From the NCBI GenBank assembly GCA_018257865.1, contig JAEUBA010000028.1, forward strand, positions 62,001 through 126,000: a stretch of 64,000 nucleotides of DNA. The letters are read 5' to 3'. The first letter of the stretch is position 1, and each line of letters begins with the position of its first letter. Source of the stretch: Stereocaulon alpinum. Its lineage: Eukaryota; Ascomycota; Lecanoromycetes; Lecanorales; Stereocaulaceae. Of the stretch, positions 1-10,999 are shown one piece after another. Under the pieces are notes generated by a model, which made no database searches, had not been told where the DNA came from, and saw nothing but the letters and a program-made list of their open reading frames with translations. The translations under genes and the position numbers were made by a program.

Positions 1-189
1 TGAGGATGTGATGGCCTTGACTCTCTCAGCATAACGTTGTACATAGAACAAAGACCTGAGTGGGATATTTAGATGCTGAATCATGCGCTTAACGAATAGA
101 TCTCAGGAACAATGTCTGTGTCATTTCTCCGTCCTTGACCTCTCCCCGCCACTCGTGTTGATCCTATGATAATATGCCTGTAAAAATAT

Positions 190-3100
190 TTACCTTCCTT
201 GATTCTCGGCTTCAATTAGTCGTACCGGTTCCATGCAAATCCGACTGTGGTATGGCTCAATCCTCGCTATCTTCGTCTCCCATACATCTCCAACCCGAAA
301 GCCGCCTTCACTTGTGACAACAGGGTTATGGTTCAACCTAACCTGCATGTTCCAATCTTTCAACCACCCACTCTGAGAAGTGAAATGCTTATACATAACA
401 CGCACCGTGAATGTCTCAGGGAGCGGCGCCTGATTGAAGTAGAAGGCTCGAGAGAATGCCTGCACCATCCAGTGGCGGAGGGACCACGACTTGGCGTGAG
501 AAATTTTCCTCTCACGCTGGAGCACAGTCCTCGCGAACTCTTCAACCTTGGCCCGTGGGAACGGTAGGAAGGAAGTATCCGTACTTCCAATCAGGGATGT
601 GCCGGTCTCCGCCTCGTGGCGAAGTGCAGCTTCGATTTGCCAGTGGGTGTAGAGATCTACATATCGGCGTAGTGGCGAGGTTGCTTTGCAGTACGCCGGA
701 AGACCCATGGCATAATGCTCAAGAGGAGAGGCTGAGGCAGTAGTCCTGCCCATGAGCTTCATGTATCGTATAAGGTCCACCCGATCAGCAGAGCCTTGCT
801 TTGCGACCATGGGATCTATGACGGTTCTTTTAAATTCTTCTGGGTCCATGGGTGGCTCTGGGTTGCGTTGTATCCCTCTATATGGGATGGGAATGTTCCG
901 CTCCATGCACCAAGTGGCCGCGACCTCGCCAGCTATAATCATTAAATCTGCTACCATCTTGCCTATCACGTCATTCCCCTTTGTTGCACTCTCGATCCCA
1001 AGGATTGGATCACCGTCGTATTGCTGGATGCAGTTGGTCGATATCTGGAAAGGCTTCACTCCCCTTGCACGTCTACTGAAGAAAACTTGAGGGTACAAGT
1101 CAGCCGTGGGAGCGGTTGAATAGAAGTCTGGAGCGCCATTTGCAACCCGCTTGTAGCGAGTGGCTTCCCCGAGCTTGAGAAGGGTGCGCAGGATTCCGAT
1201 ATGCGACTCTGCCACTGCTCCACCAGTCATTGGATTGTCGTCCTCCGGCTTCAAGGGAATTATGCCTCCAACATTCAGAAGAGATACGACTCTTTTCACT
1301 TCTGATCCTTTGAAACCCAATCCTAGACCTGCCGCTTGCGGTGTTAGATAATGCACGTTACGTACTATTCCCGAGGATATCTTTCGTTCAAGAATATCGC
1401 CCTCCATTGAAATTCTTGCGCTGAATGTCAAACACGGACGGCCATTAGCGAGACTGAAATGATTGAAAGACAGAATCGGTGATAACATGGGATATTTGCG
1501 TTCAGGGAAATACACTGATTCGAAGAGGTGGGCTGCGTATTTTCCCACTGGAGAGTCTGGAGCAAAGAAGGCGGAGGGATTTGCAATATGAACATGGACC
1601 CAATATTCGAATGGGTTGCCATCTATGGGCTGAAGGGAAACTCCGTCGTCACGTTCCAAGGTGTCGGCCGCGTCAATGCAAAAGACTGGCAGGTCACCCC
1701 AATCATTTCTCATCATTTCCATGGAGTCATTCAATCTGTGCATGGGATATATTGGCTCATCTTCCACGCCTTGTAAGTCTCTGGTGGCAACTTCTATCCA
1801 ATGGGAAGCCTTGTCTCGTAGTCGGGTCGATTCTTCAGAGACGGAGTCGTGCCCTGGGAGCCTCAGGCTCCGGAGGCAGTACACCGTTCGGTTCTCCCAT
1901 GGAGTGACAACGCCAAGCTCTTGAAGCAGAGTAAAGCCAATATGCTGATTAAGCTCGAAATCCTCATACTTCCCAATGGCACGAAGTATAAGTGGACCTA
2001 AAGCGCTCAAGTTGACATGTGTGTTGATGTACGCGGAAGCAGCCCAAGCATCGAAATAACGGATAATGACTTTCTCCTTATCGTTGAAAGTTTGCTTGGA
2101 AGTTACACTGTACGTCTTGAAGGAGGGCCCAACAGGTTCAATCTTCACAGAACTTGGACCAATTGCACCATTTGTTGAAATAGGTCGTGTTTGCCGACTC
2201 TGCTCTATGGCGGCACGAGCTTTGTGAATAAAGGTAAAGATCGGGTTTTGCGAACTTGCCGATGTCATCGACGCAGAGTCAGTGCTGAATGACTCTGTTG
2301 CTTCCTCGATAACACTTTCTTGAAATTGCCGCACCCAGGCTTGGACGCGAGCAAAGTCACCCAAGCTTTGCTGAGGATGTATCTCATATACTGGATTGTG
2401 TCGGTCATTGATGTGGTCGAGAGTAATGTTCTGAGACGCTCTCAGCGCTCTGTGCACGGCCCACAGCATTGGATGAGTGAGTTCAGCCGGATTGTCCTTC
2501 TGCAGAACCATCATCGCTATATCCCGTAGGCTTTTATGACTTCGTCCTTCGCGCTCGTTCGTAGGCGCGATAATCTCGTAAGCACGGTTGATCCTGTCCG
2601 CATTTCTCCTGAACACACGATCTGCCGCTTGGTGAAAGAGCCACAATTTCTCTAAGACTTTGGCACCAGCATCTCGTGGAGCAGAGATATCAATGGGTTG
2701 AAGCTTGTCCATACGACTCTCCTCAACCTCTTCCGCGGGTAGATGTGGTAGAACATCATCCAATTCATCCGGATGTAGGAATCCAGATACCGTGAATTGC
2801 GCCTGGTTCAGCACTCTGTTGACCCATTCGCCCCGCATTGTGTAGAACTGGCACTGGTCAATCAAATTTCGGACAAATATTGCCAGTATTGGCTCGTTGC
2901 CAGCCATCAATTCTACCATATCACCTCGTCTCAGGAACAACTGGTTATCCAGTAGTTCCAGTGTAGTGCCATCCGATCCTAAGTGGAAATCATCATCATC
3001 ATCCGCTTCTTTGTCTCGTGATATGAGCATGAAGCTGTCATCTTCACCCGATTGTGTGTACAAATTCTGACTTGTACTGATTGTGTTATCCAGCAACAAG

Positions 3101-3622
3101 ACGGGGGCAGCTGCTCGCCCTGCCTGTATCCCGTGCTGCTCTTGCCACAATTTTAGGTGCTCTCGAATATTGCCCCCATCGAACGTAGCCTTCAGGTTCG
3201 CATCTATTGGTCTCTTAGGGGGGTCAAGGTGTGCAGTAAAACTGGAGGATTGGACCTGTGGTACGTCAGAGTTATCATAAGACTTGGAATGAGCCTGCTC
3301 GACTCACAGCGGCTGTTGCATAGCTCCGGCTGGTGCGAAGCAGACGGATAGTTGGATAAAATGTTGCCTTCCCGGCACGCGTACATATGTTTGGAGCGAG
3401 TAAAGTTATGATCGGAGCAATACGATGCTTACGTATAGTTCGCTCGAGTGAAGCCCCAACTGGGCCATTATCGGCTTGTTGAGATTGTTCTGAGTCCAGC
3501 TGTTGCGAATTAGAGCTATAGCGAGGCGATCCCAGAGCGCAGCGCCAACAAATCTGCTGCTTTCTTCGGCCCTCTAATGTAGCTCGGAGTCTCTGCCGTA
3601 CTGACATATTTACCGGGAGCAC
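190..3622 (-). CDS. cyt-4: Mitochondrial RNase II-family 3'-5' exoribonuclease (CYT-4/Dss1-like)
   Basis: Degrades and processes mitochondrial RNA as the exonuclease of the mitochondrial degradosome; in Neurospora cyt-4 is needed for mitochondrial splicing and turnover. Two exons: 3308-3622 and 190-3255, joined over a 52-nt intron (3256-3307, GTGAGT to CCACAG) that keeps phase and removes the stop closing the first frame. The product is about 1126 residues, close to my recollection of CYT-4. The N-terminus is basic and Ser/Arg-rich, as expected of a mitochondrial presequence. The RNB domain begins near residue 630 with IDAADTLERDDG, the acidic metal-binding cluster; Glu replaces one Asp of bacterial RNase II, which I believe is usual in this subfamily. 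The RNB domain ends near SPLRRYVDLYTHW around residue 970, and an S1-like tail follows. It is divergent from the MOCS2A gene. Confidence 0.93.
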
Positions 3623-4162
3623 ACGAGCTAAGTGACAATTGGAGTATTTTTGTCAGATATCATGCACTTTGTGCCAAGACTTTCCTCCATAGGGCTGTGA
3701 TTCTATCGTACGTACTACGGTAGACTACGGTAGCTCGACTAGTCAATTCGAGCTTTTTGGCACTCCACTCCTTCGCCCACTGTTGACTTATCGCTCCTGA
3801 CAAGTCATAACGGGCACATACTCGACTCACTTTGTTAGTCAAATGGCTTGAGAATTTAACTGGCGGAGTCTAAGACCTCAACAAACTGGCTGGGAGCTAG
3901 TGTTCTTGTACTGTTGCTTCTAATATACCCCTGGAGCCTTTGTTGTGAGTCCGTTGCTTCTCATAAGTCAATTCGCTTCAAGCCACATGATGAGATTCAA
4001 AAAATAGCATGTATTATCCGAAGGAGCGCAGTGTGGCTCCACTTCTAGAAACAGCATTTGTTTTCCTGAATCTTCCGACGACATCAGCAGTCCAGTAGCC
4101 GCAATAAATTCAAGACTGTTGAATGCTGATTTGCACCCCCCTTACACAGCTCCGCCTTCAGG
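3623..4162. other. Intergenic, shared divergent upstream region
   Basis: About 540 bases between the starts of the CYT-4-like gene (minus) and MOCS2A (plus). It must hold both promoters and leaders. Short open frames here have no recognisable protein character. I see no RNA gene or repeat. Confidence 0.6.
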
Positions 4163-4450
4163 ATGCCTAGCAAGCCTCCCGCAGGTCACTTCCGCCTCCT
4201 CTACTTCGCCTCCGCAACGAGCTTTACAAGAAAGTCCTCGGACGAACTTCCTGCCCCATTGCCAATTACAGACCTCTTTCGGCTTCTCGAGAAGAAGTAC
4301 CCTGGTATAGAGAAGGCTGTACTGTCAAGCTCCGCCATCACCGTGAACTTGGATTACATCGACATTGAGGAAGCATCAAAGGGCTCCGAGCCAATGGTCA
4401 TCCAAGAGGGCGATGAGGTTGCCATAATCCCACCTGTGAGCTCGGGTTAA
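4163..4450 (+). CDS. cnxG: Molybdopterin synthase small subunit (MOCS2A, MoaD-like sulfur carrier)
   Basis: Ubiquitin-fold sulfur carrier of molybdenum cofactor synthesis. Its C-terminal glycine is thiocarboxylated and donates sulfur to precursor Z in complex with the MOCS2B large subunit, supplying cofactor for nitrate reductase and xanthine dehydrogenase. It is a single exon of 95 residues, the normal MoaD size. The beta-grasp pattern is visible: FRLLYFASA near the start, the LPAPLPITDLFRLLEKKYPGI helix region (about residues 29-49), and the carrier tail DEVAIIPPVSSG. The last residues are Ser-Gly rather than the Gly-Gly of human and bacterial homologues; the final Gly, which is the modified residue, is kept. 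The stop lies 54 bases from the convergent amidase stop. No intron is needed for a full-length protein. Confidence 0.9.
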   Translation: MPSKPPAGHFRLLYFASATSFTRKSSDELPAPLPITDLFRLLEKKYPGIEKAVLSSSAITVNLDYIDIEEASKGSEPMVIQEGDEVAIIPPVSSG

Positions 4451-4504
4451 GCTGGGCACTTGCCAGGGTAGGTTAGATGAAGAGATGACCTCGATAGCTA
4501 CCCG

Positions 4505-6411
4505 CTATTCTATTTCCAAGAGATCATATCTTCCACCAGTCTCTTCCAAAGCCCGCTCGACCATTTCCATGATAGCCAATATCTTTTCCTCCTGCAGTCG
4601 CTGGCCAACCACCTGTACTGCGACGGGCAAACCATGCATCCTATCGGCATCATAATGCTGATACGCACCCTTCGCAACACCATTCAAGTCTTTGAACCGG
4701 AAGGTTGCAGGCAAATGATCGAGAGCCTTGTTCACATGTATGACTGGCATGACGCCGCACGAGTAGTCGAGCTATCATACCCATCAGTGGAGCAGGATAC
4801 ACTGGTTCGGATTGGATGCTTACCAGATTAAACAAGAACGTGTATCCGCAAGCACTTACAGCTTCCTTCATGCCACAATGTGGCACTGCTGGCGTGGAGT
4901 TTACCGGCGTCAATATAAAGTCTAGCTCCTCTTCCTTCCACCATTCATGCCAACTCGCCTTGTACGCCTCCCTCTTCGCCACCCATTTCCATTGCTCATA
5001 CGCGCTCTTTGGATGCCAATCCTCAAGCAAGCCAGCCCAGATATCGTCGCGCTTAACATACTTAATCCAAAGGTAGTATAAGTATTTGAAGGGGCGAGGA
5101 ATCTTCATATAGAAGGACATTTGGCGGGCGCCAGGATCGTTGGTCTCACTAGTGCGGAAGAAAGAGAGGAATGTCTTACAACCATCAGCGCTAAGCAGTT
5201 GGGATGCTATTCGCAGAGCTGTATAGGGAGATGGTGGCTCGACGTCTACGATTTCGTGTCCTTGAGCCCGGAGAGCAGAGACGGTGCGCTCAAGCGCACG
5301 AGCACATGCCGGGGCCGGGTCGACGACGCCTTTATAGAGTCAACTTCATGTCCTGCCTATGTTCGTAGGGCGCGCATTACCATCTGTCCTCATAACACCA
5401 ACTTTGAACCTCGTCTGATCTCTGACCTTCTCTTCTTCACCCATCCGCCATTCAAGAGGATGCACACTGTGATCCCATTTCCAAGGCTTCATTCCAATCA
5501 GACTTCTTGAGAAGTATGCCAGATCCTCTAACGTTCTCGCCATGGGACTGAACACGCTGGGTATCCCTTCCTGGCCTGGCATACTTGTATTCATGCCCAT
5601 CTTTGGCCATCGACCTGTGCTGCATCTTAATGAATATATTCCTGAGTAGTGCGCTGGCGCTCGAACGCTCCCAGCGACATCGCTGCCAATACCAATCCGC
5701 CCACCTCCGTATGCAAGAAGTGCAGCCTCACCACCAGTGCTTCCGCCGGGCGAGTAGTCAGGGTTATGTGGATTGAGGCAGCGGCCCCAGACGTCGTTCG
5801 AGGATTCGAAGGAGAGGAGAGTTGTGGGTAGATTGGTTTTGACGTAGGGGATGGCTCCTAAGTTGGTAGTCAGGTGACCTAGGAGGGTGCATGGGGAAAG
5901 AAATGATATCAGACGAACCAGCAGCTTTCAATATCTTAACCAAGCTCCCATCCTCGGTGTATGGCTTTCCAGTGTTACACGAATATCCTACACTAACATC
6001 GAACCCTTTCACTGCAATTGAATCCTTTAGCGAAACCGGTATACCTGCCAAAGGTCCTTCTAAGTTGACTTCATGCTCTGCCCAGCTCTCGGCTTCAGGT
6101 ATCATCACTTCTGTTAGGCAGTTCGTCTTCTCATGTGCCTTTATCGCGACTTTCCCGTAGGTGCGTAGGATGTCAATCGGTTTAAGGAGCCCCCTATGGA
6201 CGTCTTGTACGAGGGCTTCGATTGATTTGGAGAGAATCTCACGGTCTGGCTGTGCTATGGCACTGCGGTAAGAAAGTGGGAGGTTTGCTATGCGGGTAGA
6301 GCGTTCGAGTTGTTTGCGTTGGCTAGAAGGAGTCAGAGGTGAGAAATCTACCCCCAGTACACGAACTTACCATGCCCGCCGATGCTCGAAGTAGTCGAAC
6401 GGTGGTAACAT
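4505..6411 (-). CDS. Amidase (amidase-signature family, fungal acetamidase-like)
   Basis: Hydrolyses a carboxylic amide to acid and ammonia, probably in the cytosol for nitrogen use; the substrate cannot be read from sequence. Five exons: 6371-6411, 5919-6322, 5381-5857, 4824-5329 and 4505-4771, with introns of 48, 61, 51 and 52 nt. They sum to 1695 nt and 564 residues. The Lys-cisSer-Ser triad is complete: Lys113 in PVSLKD, Ser188 in GGSTGGE and Ser212 in DVAGSVR. The spacings of 75 and 24 equal those of fatty-acid amide hydrolase. The DPAPACARAL and SADGCKTF segments also fit fungal acetamidases and general amidases. Intron 2 has the weak donor GTTCGT. The gene is convergent with MOCS2A; I see no functional link. 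Confidence 0.9.
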
Positions 6412-7606
6412 TTTGAATGCTGCACCTTTCACAGGTCATGCAAAAAGCTCGACTATTGAAGGAGCTCCAAGGAGGGGGAATTGCTAGCTGCACGAGATCA
6501 CCGCTAAATTCCGCCGGCGATTAGATAGCGAACTTACTTTAGGCTTTGACAAATTGGGACTGGCTTGAAATATGACATACTCGCCCCATCTCTCTTTGAA
6601 CACATCCTCCAGCTTCCCAGAACACCATCCCCATCCTGGAATGGTACAAGGATAGGCCCCAGAGCATCCAGAGGAATCTATCCGTCAGATTGAAATGCCT
6701 GTCACTCATGGCCAGCGAGACGCTGCCAAGATCGAAGGTGTAGCTGGTTGCTATTCTGCCTCCGTTCTGTTTGCACTCAATCGGGGCCTTCACCTTTCGT
6801 CTCATTTGTACTAAGATAAGATCATCGTTGTCGTACGTACCACCATTCCTTACCCGAGATTCACCGTCAGCGGTTCTCAAAATACATCGGCGTCACGATG
6901 CGGAAGACCCTGAAACGATCCGAACCATGGCTTCCCTTTCTATTCTTACCTAAAGAAAGCCAAGCAAAAGTCAGTGCAGACTAATTTGCACAGATGGCCG
7001 TTTCTACCACAATATCAACAAGCAGCTTCTGCGACCCGAGTGGCCAGAAGGCTTGTCGCCGCTTGGCCTTAATCTGTTGGCAATGAGCTGAGGAAGGTTA
7101 AGCGCCAGTCTCGGTAGGGACCGAGGAGCCTCACATCTACGATCGCGCCACCATTGGCTGTGACGATTCCCCTACAGAATATCATGAAACTCCTCTACAA
7201 AAGGTTAGTGACATCTTTAGAAACATTACCGAGCAAACAGGTTCTTAGGACAATGAGAAATGCTGAAAGCTGGAATCTCTGTATACTTAAGACGGGTCAC
7301 GGTACCTCCAGAATGTCTCTTTCTTCTGCATCAGAATCACAGTCTCTTGCATATTCCCTTGAAGTCTTCAGTCTCAAATTTCGTCTTTCCCTTTGTGCTG
7401 TCTATTTCTTTATAACACTCCTTACAGTCATCTTGTGCTGTTTGCCTCCACGATCTCTACATATCACAATCTTTTACCTTAGCCCTTGCCTATTATCAAA
7501 CCTGTTCTTTGCATTCTATACTTAACCGGACACAACATCCGCTGCTCTTGCACGCTTTCAACATAATATCACACACTCTCACATAATCCATCTTCAATCC
7601 CACGAT
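6412..7606. other. Intergenic region without supported gene
   Basis: About 1.2 kb between the amidase start and the membrane-protein gene. The longest open frames (minus 6539-6880, plus 7154-7525) show no family resemblance and no convincing exon structure. The last 250 bases are pyrimidine-rich, as is common in fungal promoters and leaders. Confidence 0.5.
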
Positions 7607-8282
7607 ATGGCTGGACCCGACTATGGCGCTCTCGGTGCAACCTTCAAAATCGTTCGCATACTTCAAGTAATCTCCCTGGTCGGCTGCATTGGCATGGCTG
7701 CCAATTTCATTTCCGAAATGGTGCAAGCAAATGACACTCCCTCAAGAGAACTTGTCGGCACTCTCAGTGTGGTAAGCATTGGCCACTCTAATGATTGATC
7801 AACAATGCTAATTCAATCTCCTAGACCTGCATTGCTGTTCTCTACTGTGCAATTACCTACATCCTCCACCTTGATAACATGCTTCCATACCTCATAAACA
7901 CCGGCGTGGATGGAATGATGCTCATTGCCCTCACTGTCGTCGCTATTGTCGTTGGCAAGCCACTTTCTTACCTGAACTGCCAAGTCATTGGCTCGAACAG
8001 TGTTGCCGAATCGGCTGCGGTCCTGAACAGCGAGCTTAAGAGCACATTGCATAACCAGGGGGGTCACGTTGTCTACAGCAACTGGATCGGTGCAAGCAGG
8101 ACCACATGTTATGAGATGAAAGCCATTTGGGGCTTAAGCATTGCTCTTTGGTAAGTCTGATACTGTTGTTCATGTTGAGATGGTAGCTAAAACACTGCAG
8201 TATTCTCTTCGCCTTTTCGTCTTTGTGCAGTGTCTGCCTCTGGCGTCGCAGCAAGTCGGTACCACCCAAAGATATGGCTTGA
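7607..8282 (+). CDS. Small four-helix membrane protein (MARVEL-like, fungal)
   Basis: Three exons: 7607-7771, 7825-8150 and 8201-8282, with GT-AG introns of 53 and 50 nt, give 190 residues. Four hydrophobic segments are visible: around residues 14-35 (IVRILQVISLVGCIGMAANF), 56-75 (TCIAVLYCAITYILHLDNML), 80-100 (VDGMMLIALTVVAIVVGKPL) and 160-180 (IWGLSIALCILFAFSSLCSV). A polar, Asn/Ser-rich loop with a conserved-looking Cys lies between helices 3 and 4. This layout, and the Leu-Asn-Cys motif after helix 3, match the many small fungal MARVEL-type proteins. Their role is mostly unknown, with membrane organisation the usual suggestion. The C-terminus is short and basic. The family call is from overall resemblance, not a diagnostic motif. 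Confidence 0.8.
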
Positions 8283-9449
8283 AGCGATTATGTGTATTGT
8301 GGCGACCAGAAAAGAAAAAATCATAGATGGCGCAGTAATGGAAGAGGTAGACCGAAACACTTGTTGGTTATTTGTCATTTCAAGCGATGCATAGTATTCG
8401 GGCGTTTTGGGTGGCACTCGATTGGTTAATAATGACATGATTGGCTGTAATAGATCAATGAACAAGTGATGACCGAATTTGTCCATGCATCTTCTCTCGT
8501 ACTCGCAATCTCGGCTGCGTTAATCCTTGGTTAAATACTTTACGTGGGGTAGGTAGTCCGTTCTCTGCACGCTTACGACAGCTCTATACCTCTCGTCACC
8601 ATCAGGACAAACGATCTACAATTGCAAGCGATGTTAGAGCCTCGGTCATTGCCTCAGACCGAAGAAGCATGTGAGGCACAAGAACGTGGACCATTTTCCA
8701 ATCGTGTGGGAAGATTGACTTTGCGCTGGCTGCATGATGCAACGCAAGTGCAGCTGCCTATCTGCGCCGGTACGTTTTCGCCAGCACTTGGTGTGTGACA
8801 AGGGCGACGGTTTGACAGTTTGGAAACGGTCCCAGGCGTTTCAGGCAGGACCCGTTGATTATTATATTCATCATGATGGGCGTTTCGGAGCGTGCCAGAG
8901 ACCCAAGAGACATGAGCCAGATTCCCCATTATCCGGTCAAGCCAGTAGATGACAGGTCGGAAATCCCCACTTTGTGGCAGAGTTTACCGGCACCCTGGAC
9001 ACCATGTTCCCGTCCCTGAGCTGACGGTGGGGTGGCGCTGGATTCCGACCTGTGATTGGCTTCCGCTCAGTTGGATCTTCAGGCAAATCACCCAGAATTA
9101 TTCTTTCTAGGGCGCTCTGTGTAGCGCCATAGCGGACAGCGGACAGGCTTCCTCTGAAAGCCTTCCCCTCTCGGGCCAAAAGAACCCCTCCACCGCATCA
9201 TAGTATTCAGTGACCAGATAGCCCTGAAACTAACGCTGCTGATGATGTGTCAGTCCGACCCTACACGCCCAATGCCCTCTTCAATCTTTCCATACCCTTT
9301 TGTCAAGTGCAATCTTTCATTCTCGACATAGTCCATCAGGGGAATTCTGCACACTTTCCACCCATACCAGCGGCCTCGTCCTGCTTGTCCCAACGGCGTC
9401 CAGCGGATTCCTCAAAGCAGCCGGGAGGACCCCAGAGCCTCTCATATGG
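8283..9449. other. Intergenic region without supported gene
   Basis: About 1.17 kb between the membrane-protein gene and the methyltransferase start. Open frames are short and overlap on both strands. No RNA gene, repeat or clear regulatory motif was recognised. Confidence 0.5.
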
Positions 9450-10999
9450 ATGGCTTCGGGTAGTGCAGAGATACCAGTTGTAAGATTCACAGTGAAATGC
9501 TTCACTCATTGGTCGCTGATGAGGTGAACAGGATGAGGGGTATGAGGACGAGCCGGATGGCAGCTCAATGTTCGAGGACTCCTCGTAAGTGACCCCCAGG
9601 AGGTTGACCCTCGAGAATTGAGTCTTTGCCAACGATTGAACAGGCGAATGTCTATCGTCTCGACCCTCAGGAACTACCGTGTAGAGAACAATAGAAAATA
9701 TCACACGTATCGTATGTTCCCTCGTGGTTACTGGCTTTGTCAACTACCAGTATGCTGACAAATGAGGCGATGGTTCTTACTGGGTACCGCACGACGACGA
9801 AGCACTGCGGCTGGATATTATTGCGCAAGTTTACCTGATCTTCAGACCACATCTTGCATCGTGCCCCAGCTAATCAGTCATCACGTCCAATAGGCACCAT
9901 CTCTTCCTCCTGACGTTCAATGACAAACTCCACCTCGCACCCTTGAAAGAACCGAAAAAAGTCATAGATATTGGTACTGGGATCGGGATCTGGGCGTCGT
10001 GAGGCAATTCATCGACATCGAGTTGGCAGGAGACTGAAATTGCGGCAGGGACTTTGCAGATCTATACCCAGATGCAGAGGTGATAGGTACCATCAGACTC
10101 GTTATCACAGTGCTGCTACACAGAGGTTAATGGAGCTGATAGGGACCGATCTCTCTCCTATCCAAAGCGTGCCTCAGCCCCCCAATCTCCGCTTTGAGAC
10201 CGACGACGCCTGCAGCGAATGGGTACATCCGACAGACCATTTCGACTATATTCACGTTCGCCTTCTCTACGCCAGTATTGCCGATTGGCCTGCTTTCTAT
10301 AAGGAGTGTTACGAGTGGGTTCATCCACGAAATGGCCCCCTTGTTCATACTTTTGTCAGCTAATCCACCTTTTCTTACAGCCACCTCGCTCCTGGTGGCT
10401 ACCTCGAGCACGCCGAAATTTCTCCCATTCTTAAATCTGACGACGGCTCCACCGACGTCGATGAAGCATACCACCATCAAGGTCGTCTCGCTATCGAAGC
10501 CGCGAGGAATTTTGGGAAGCAGATAAACATACAGCCTCATCTCAAATGTATGATCACCAAGGCCGGGTTCGTGGATGTCAAAGAGGTAGTATATAAATGG
10601 CCTCTCGGAGAGTGGGCTCAAGACCCAAGGTTGAAAGACATAGGGAGGTGGAATGCGCACCATTGGACACAGGGAATAGAACCGTGGAGTTTAAGGCTGC
10701 TGACGCAGTACATGGGCGTGAGTTGAACCTAAATACCCTCTATGGCTAGCTGCATGGTGGCTGACGCCCTTTGTAGTGGACAGTTGAAGAAGTCAAAGCC
10801 TTCGCCGCAAAGATACGGACGTCCATTCTCAACCGCAAGTATCACGCTTATCAGCCAGTGTATGTTACTTTTCTGAGCCTCTTTCTCTCTCGATCCCCCA
10901 CTCCTGCTATTTCTCGCGTCTACCATCCGCAAGTCCTCTCCCGCCGCAATTACTGACAATACTACCAGAACCGTCGTCGTTGCCAGAAAACCTCTTTGA
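9450..10999 (+). CDS. LaeA-like SAM-dependent methyltransferase
   Basis: Class I methyltransferase of the fungal LaeA/UMTA group. These proteins either regulate secondary metabolism or methylate small molecules; which applies here cannot be told. Ten exons: 9450-9479, 9532-9584, 9644-9711, 9767-9824, 9894-9995, 10049-10086, 10143-10314, 10381-10717, 10777-10859 and 10969-10999. They total 972 nt and 323 residues. Family landmarks appear in order: an acidic N-terminus, YRVENNRKYHTYRDGSYWVP, AHHLFLLTFNDKLHLAP, SAM motif I VIDIGTGIGIWA (from about residue 92), VIGTDLSPIQ, FDYIHVRLL and HLAPGGYLEHAE. Intron 4 (9825-9893) needs a GC-AG pair, GCAAGT donor; every other intron is GT-AG. Nine introns in under 1 kb of coding sequence is dense even for a fungus. 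The neighbours are not biosynthetic genes. Confidence 0.88.

Noticed and set aside
3432..3437. GTAAGC donor inside the first exon of the CYT-4-like gene
   Set aside because: No downstream acceptor restores the frame of exon 2; the GTGAGT at 3307 joins in phase 0 over a normal 52-nt intron.
4119..4310. Plus-strand frame starting at 4119 before MOCS2A
   Set aside because: It is a different frame overlapping MOCS2A, Ser/Pro-rich by composition and without family resemblance.
9450..10999. Secondary-metabolite gene cluster around the LaeA-like gene
   Set aside because: No polyketide synthase, NRPS, terpene cyclase or P450 is present in the window; the DUF1772 gene is 39 kb away.
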